This document shows, in pieces, positions 29,101 to 31,006 of a stretch of 31,006 bases of DNA (the stretch's first letter is position 1; each line of letters opens with the position of its first letter). Both the position numbers and the translations under genes were made by a program. The stretch covers positions 15,021 through 46,026 of the forward strand of contig BMAT01013278.1 in NCBI GenBank assembly GCA_019649035.1, in the 5' to 3' direction. The notes below the pieces were generated by a model. It saw nothing but the letters and a program-made list of their open reading frames with translations, was not told the DNA's origin and searched no databases. This DNA is from Elysia marginata (taxonomy: Eukaryota; Mollusca; Gastropoda; Plakobranchidae).

Positions 29101-30896
29101 CAAAGAAAGACTTTTCGACCTAATAGGAGGGGGCCTAGATAGCTCAGTTGGTAGTGGCTTCGCTCCGTGGCCAAGAGGTCGCGGGTTCGAAACACAGCCG
29201 AGCACAGTCCGGGCCCCTACTGGTTGGGTCGGTGTCAGTTTAATGTGACCGGCTGAGGCTAAGTCATGGTATCCCTGCTAGTCTCTGGGTGACAGCCCGT
29301 AAATTGTCATTGGAACCCAAGCCCTGAGAGCACCTTTGAAGTGGAATTGGGCTTGTAAAAATACCCTTCAATCAATCGACCTAATAGGAGCTGGAAGGGA
29401 ACAGTGAAGATACCCAAAAAAAAAAAATTGCTAGCACTGGGATTGACCTCAGAACATCTAGCACCGTGGAAAACCTCCCTACCAATACAGTAGAAGCAGA
29501 TTACATCTGTGGCTGTATTGGCTATCCAATTTACATTTAATTTCTGGGTACCAATATTCCAACAATAGAGTCAAATTATGCCCAAAGGCCCCAATTTTAA
29601 TAATTGAAGCAGGAGATTTTTAATCTAATGAAAATACTTCACACATTCTATTAAAATAGTGTTTTTATTATATATTTATGAACTCATAATTTTCAAGTCC
29701 TTAATAATGAATTCTGTGTGAAATTGCATTCAGTGGGCAAGACTTAAGTTTAAATAAGCAAACCTTGCAATGCTGAAATAGCTGTTGGGGTGTGGATGTC
29801 ATCTGAGTTCCCTTGGCCTAATCTCCCATAGCTTCCTTCCCCACAGGACATAAGAGATCCTGTAGGCATGATGATGAACGTGCAGTTCTGGCCACATACA
29901 ATCTGAAATCGAAATGGAAAAAAAAATGAGAAAAGTGTAAAAAATCAAGTACAAAATTCTTATGGGACACATCTTAGCATAAAATTTTGGCACTGCATCA
30001 CATTTGCAGACTGATATTTTGTTCTAAAAAAAGGGTAACAACTTAAGTATAATATGTTGTCCAAACAGTTACACTTTGGTTAAAAGCTATTTTTACTTAA
30101 ACCTTGAGGCTATTAAAAGAATTCAAAGGGACTGAAAGAACGTTTTTAGTTAATATTAGCCTTTCTCTTATCATTTTATGAAAACAATGGTCATCTGTAC
30201 AAGCCAGGAATAAAATTAAATTCAAGAAATATAAACCTTAGGCACCTCTGTTCTTTTTGGTTTTGCTAGGGCAATTTGACTTAGATAATATCATTTCAAC
30301 ACAAAAAAAAAACCCAGCCCCTCACCTGCTGTGCGTTAGAGAGTGAAGCTATTTTGGCAGGCAGCAAGGCAACTCTTCCTCCTTCACAAATCTGTCCATG
30401 CCTTCCACTTCCCCACATATAGGCTTGGCATCTGTCGATGTGAAATCATAATTTACAATTTTTAAGAATCAGTAACAACAATCAGTTAAAGACACAAACG
30501 CTGTATTTTTTTTTCTAAATTAAAATTTATCTTGATCTCATCATAAACAAAAAATATATTAAACAATGTTGCTAAGACTTGCGGCATTTCAAACCAATAA
30601 AAATAAAAATAATTTTAACGGGTGATGAGCTAAAAAATATAGAGCTTTATACTCTAAAGCTACATTTACCAGTACTTTTAAAGATCATTAAAATAAATAA
30701 GGGTGTTTGGATGTTTTATATTGAAAATGGTGCCACATCAAGATCTATTGTAATGAATAAAACCTGTCTCAGTCAAAGCTAAGGCTGGAAACTTTTTGAG
30801 TTCATTTCACCTGCCACCACTCTGCCAGTCCTCAGGCTGTTGCGTTGCCCATGACATTATCTGAGCATCCATTGACAGGTCCCAGAATTTGTTATC
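16919..30896 (-). CDS. HERC1: HERC1-like giant HECT E3 ubiquitin ligase, C-terminal 894 residues (17 exons)
   Basis: HERC1 is a very large cytosolic and membrane-associated E3 ubiquitin ligase with two RCC1-like domains and a C-terminal HECT domain. Seventeen exons (listed separately) splice with canonical GT/AG sites and unbroken phase into 2685 nt. Residues 1-~400 contain RCC1-type blades, with repeated V-x-C-G-x-x-H-S/T and G-D-Y-G-K/R-L-G-x-G motifs, matching the second RCC1-like domain of HERC1. Residues ~400-540 are the linker ([23 protein letters not shown]). Residues ~545-894 form the HECT domain: [48 protein letters not shown], and the active-site loop [11 protein letters not shown] with catalytic Cys at residue 843. 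The protein ends SDDEVV. The 5' part, including the first RCC1-like domain and SPRY/WD regions, lies beyond the right edge. HERC2 is less likely, because the linker and HECT sequences follow HERC1 closely. Confidence 0.96.
17974..18145 (-). CDS. HERC1: HERC1 exon p
   Basis: 172 nt, residues 775-832: [20 protein letters not shown], then [20 protein letters not shown] and ITQRFQIM, where the HECT C-lobe begins. The acceptor is ATTGCAG and the donor GTAATA. The following intron (17108-17973) holds nothing recognised. Confidence 0.97.
18679..18812 (-). CDS. HERC1: HERC1 exon o
   Basis: 134 nt, residues 731-774 plus two bases: [20 protein letters not shown], then [20 protein letters not shown] and KVV. 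The acceptor is GCTGCAG and the donor GTGAGC. The following intron (18146-18678) holds nothing recognised. Confidence 0.96.
18995..19040. repeat. Repeat piece shared with 29054-29096
   Basis: GTAGTTTGCCTTTGTTTTCC followed by TCGCTGCCTTTACC here matches GTAGTTTGGCTTTCCTTTCC and TCACTGCCTTTACT at 29.05 kb, in the same orientation. It is probably a fragment of one interspersed repeat. Confidence 0.6.
19546..19698 (-). CDS. HERC1: HERC1 exon n
   Basis: 153 nt, 51 codons, residues 680-730: [20 protein letters not shown], then [10 protein letters not shown], then [18 protein letters not shown]. The acceptor follows a ten-T tract (TTTAG), and the donor is GTACAT. The following intron (18813-19545) holds nothing beyond a short repeat piece near 18995-19040. 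Confidence 0.95.
19863..20063 (-). mobile_element. tRNA-derived SINE in a HERC1 intron
   Basis: On the minus strand it starts GGCTGGACAGTAGCACTAACTGGG (a decayed tRNA A box), then AGGTCTCGAGGGTGATCCC (a decayed B box). The body contains a block GACTGGGAAGGAAAGGCAGC and ends near CATAGGCCC-type sequence at 19866. A run of G lies at about 19961-19971. It is in the same orientation as HERC1, within intron 19699-20530. The age is older than the SINE at 29.1 kb, judging by promoter decay. The ends are approximate. Confidence 0.6.
20531..20611 (-). CDS. HERC1: HERC1 exon m
   Basis: 81 nt, 27 codons, residues 653-679: [20 protein letters not shown] and NETNFHE. The acceptor is TTACCAG and the donor GTAGGC. 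It is too short to stand out as an open frame but joins both neighbours in phase. The following intron (19699-20530) carries a SINE. Confidence 0.94.
20864..21035 (-). CDS. HERC1: HERC1 exon l
   Basis: 172 nt, residues 595-652: [19 protein letters not shown], then [20 protein letters not shown] and [13 protein letters not shown], the core of the HECT N-lobe. The acceptor is ATTGCAG and the donor GTAAAG. Confidence 0.96.
21473..21549 (-). CDS. HERC1: HERC1 exon k
   Basis: 77 nt, residues 570-594 plus two bases: [20 protein letters not shown] and GNNRD, HECT N-lobe. The acceptor is ATTCCAG and the donor GTTAGA. The following intron (21036-21472) holds nothing recognised. Confidence 0.93.
22435..22600 (-). 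CDS. HERC1: HERC1 exon j
   Basis: 166 nt, residues 514-569: [40 protein letters not shown] and [10 protein letters not shown], the start of the HECT domain. The acceptor TTTAACCAG follows a pyrimidine tract. This acceptor and the first 10 exon bases are part of a 272-bp tandem duplication. The donor is GTAATT. The following intron (21550-22434) holds nothing recognised. Confidence 0.94.
22591..23134. repeat. 272-bp tandem duplication across a HERC1 intron-exon boundary
   Basis: Copy 1 spans 22591-22862 and copy 2 spans 22863-about 23134. Both start CTTCTTTCCTCTGGTTAAAC. By eye the copies are roughly 93 % identical. Copy 1 contains the true acceptor of exon j and its first 10 bases. Copy 2, which is 5' in the transcript, carries the same acceptor (AG at 22874-22873). 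Confidence 0.95.
23319..23485 (-). mobile_element. tRNA-derived SINE next to HERC1 exon i
   Basis: On the minus strand the head reads GTGGTGGTCTAGTGGTAGAC (A box TGGTCTAGTGG) and, about 40 bp on, AAGGGTTTGAGTCCTGC (B box). A body with TTAGTCCTTGAGAAAGGC and CTTTGCCTCAGGTATA follows. It sits about 70 bp past the donor of exon i in the sense orientation of HERC1. The ends are approximate. Confidence 0.75.
23556..23722 (-). CDS. HERC1: HERC1 exon i
   Basis: 167 nt, residues 459-513: [51 protein letters not shown]. The acceptor AACCAG is chosen because it keeps phase 0 with exon h. The first ~15 residues are less conserved than the rest. The donor is GTGTGT. Confidence 0.9.
24836..25066 (-). CDS. 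HERC1: HERC1 exon h
   Basis: 231 nt, 77 codons, residues 382-458: [11 protein letters not shown] closes the propeller. A Pro/Ala-rich linker ([18 protein letters not shown]) and [20 protein letters not shown] follow. The acceptor is a pyrimidine-rich tract ending ATTAAG, and the donor is GTAAGA. It is flanked by a 1.5-kb intron (25067-26582) carrying the MITE and a 1.1-kb intron (23723-24835) with a poly-C run at 24776-24787. Confidence 0.92.
25479..25737. mobile_element. MITE with 37-bp terminal inverted repeats
   Basis: The left end (25479-25515) contains TGTGACTCAACACGGGAAAA, and the right end (25701-25737) is its reverse complement with one mismatch over 37 bp. The element is 259 bp with no coding potential, flanked by TA on both sides when the terminus is taken as TGTGAC. 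It lies in the HERC1 intron between exons g and h. The transcript would form a strong hairpin here. The size, TA flanks and inverted repeats fit a Tc1/mariner-type MITE, but the family was not identified. Confidence 0.92.
26583..26830 (-). CDS. HERC1: HERC1 exon g
   Basis: 248 nt, residues 299-381: [47 protein letters not shown] and MNIKQ, the last full RCC1 blade. The acceptor is CAATGCAG and the donor GTGAAA. It is markedly more GC-rich than the flanking introns, which creates long open frames on the opposite strand. Confidence 0.95.
27456..27681 (-). CDS. HERC1: HERC1 exon f
   Basis: 226 nt, residues 224-298 plus one base: [32 protein letters not shown], then [20 protein letters not shown]. 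It covers one and a half RCC1 blades. The acceptor is TTTTCAG and the donor GTGAAT. The following intron (26831-27455) holds nothing recognised. Confidence 0.95.
28011..28166 (-). CDS. HERC1: HERC1 exon e
   Basis: 156 nt, 52 codons, residues 172-223: [20 protein letters not shown] and [12 protein letters not shown], one complete RCC1 blade per exon. The acceptor is CTTGTAG and the donor GTATGT. The following intron (27682-28010) is AT-rich. Confidence 0.95.
28633..28814 (-). CDS. HERC1: HERC1 exon d
   Basis: 182 nt, up to residue 171: [20 protein letters not shown] and [17 protein letters not shown], then [12 protein letters not shown]. The start at CATTAG (acceptor) rather than the later TTCTGCAG keeps the phase with exon c and restores L-Q-G-F-I-I. 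The donor is GTAAGT. The following intron (28167-28632) holds nothing recognised. Confidence 0.92.
29115..29390 (+). mobile_element. tRNA-derived SINE with perfect 15-bp target duplication
   Basis: The body (29130-29375) starts GGGCCTAGATAGCTCAGTTGG (A box TAGCTCAGTTGG) and has the B box GCGGGTTCGAAACAC about 45 bp later. It ends in a short CAATCAAT tail. The 15-mer TCGACCTAATAGGAG occurs directly before (29115-29129) and directly after (29376-29390) the body with no mismatch. This shows LINE-mediated insertion, and the intact duplication and promoter boxes suggest it is fairly recent. It is antisense to HERC1, in intron 28815-29763. Confidence 0.95.
29429..29492 (-). mobile_element. tRNA-like head of an older, interrupted repeat
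   Basis: The minus strand reads GTATTGGTAGGGAGG (A-box-like) and then TCTGAGGTCAATCCCAGTGC (B-box-like) about 35 bp later. The sequence further on in the same direction (29428 down to about 29054, minus the inserted SINE) includes the stretch shared with 18995-19040. It is probably an older SINE split by the younger one. Confidence 0.45.
29764..29902 (-). CDS. HERC1: HERC1 exon c
   Basis: 139 nt, residues 65-110 plus one base: [15 protein letters not shown] and [16 protein letters not shown], an RCC1 blade. The acceptor is TTTCAG and the donor GTTTGC. The next intron (28815-29763) carries the nested SINEs. Confidence 0.93.
30326..30431 (-). CDS. HERC1: HERC1 exon b
   Basis: 106 nt, residues 29-64: [19 protein letters not shown] and SNAQQ. 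First RCC1-type blade seen ([10 protein letters not shown]). The acceptor is CGACAG and the donor GTGAGG. The following intron (29903-30325) holds nothing recognised. Confidence 0.92.
30811..30896 (-). CDS. HERC1: HERC1 exon a (first seen)
   Basis: 86 nt, phase 0 start, ends after AG of an Arg codon (phase 2). It encodes [20 protein letters not shown] and PEDWQSGG. The acceptor is CTCAAG and the donor GTGAAA. Residues 1-28 of the visible protein, leading into the RCC1-like domain. The following intron (30432-30810) holds nothing recognised. Confidence 0.9.
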
Positions 30897-31006
30897 CTTG
30901 AGATAAAAAAAAATTACAATAACTACAAATACGTTTCAGCCTTATGAGAAAGTTAGCATGCCTATCAAGCAATCATCAACAAAGACATATATTTTCTGAC
31001 AAATTG

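Noticed and set aside
29130-29210. Genuine tRNA gene
   Set aside because: The A and B boxes are good but the acceptor stem does not pair, and a SINE body with a tail and target duplication follows.

Overview
The window looks like a stretch of an AT-rich, intron-rich animal nuclear genome, most likely a lophotrochozoan and probably a mollusc. The reasons are a HERC1-type gene split into many short exons with GT/AG introns, several tRNA-derived SINEs, RTE-type and RNase-H-tail-type LINE fragments, mariner and Mutator-like DNA transposons, and no bacterial gene organisation. I cannot name a species. The phylum is an inference from repeat style and protein similarity, not a measured result.

Layout. 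Positions 1-3500 hold a two-level minisatellite (3-258), a CT-rich stretch, a LINE 3'-end relic (minus strand) and a decayed mariner copy (plus strand). Positions 3851-4082 (minus strand) are a first coding exon of a hydroxylysine-kinase-like gene (HYKK/AGPHD1). Its remaining exons are not visible and should lie past the window start or in parts I could not recognise. Positions 4604-5660 are a mariner with terminal inverted repeats and an internal deletion. Positions 7068-7612 are a 5'-truncated LINE between candidate target duplications. Positions 8640-8905 are a ~100-bp tandem array. Positions 9217-10286 are a Mutator-like (MULE) element with bipartite termini, a transposase remnant and a perfect 20-bp palindrome. 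A CpG-rich promoter-like island lies near 11.4-11.56 kb, a short N gap in poly-G at 12.0 kb, and an RTE LINE fragment at 12.29-13.1 kb. From 13.1 to 16.9 kb is AT-rich intergenic or 3'UTR sequence.

Positions 16919-30896 (minus strand) are the 3' end of a HERC1 orthologue. I could trace 17 consecutive coding exons with consistent GT/AG sites and reading phase, giving the last 894 residues. They cover the second RCC1-like propeller, a linker, and the complete HECT ubiquitin-ligase domain with its catalytic cysteine in the last exon. The gene continues beyond the right edge. Its introns carry SINEs (one with a perfect 15-bp target duplication, nested in an older repeat), a MITE with 37-bp inverted repeats, and a 272-bp tandem duplication that copies a splice acceptor together with the first 10 bases of its exon.

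HERC1 and the HYKK-like gene are on the same strand, head to tail, separated by about 12.8 kb of mostly transposon-derived sequence. The promoter-like island near 11.45 kb lies in this gap and is a candidate start of the HYKK-like gene. I found no new multi-gene system. The most informative oddity is the duplicated HERC1 splice acceptor, which could yield a catalytically dead, HECT-less isoform.
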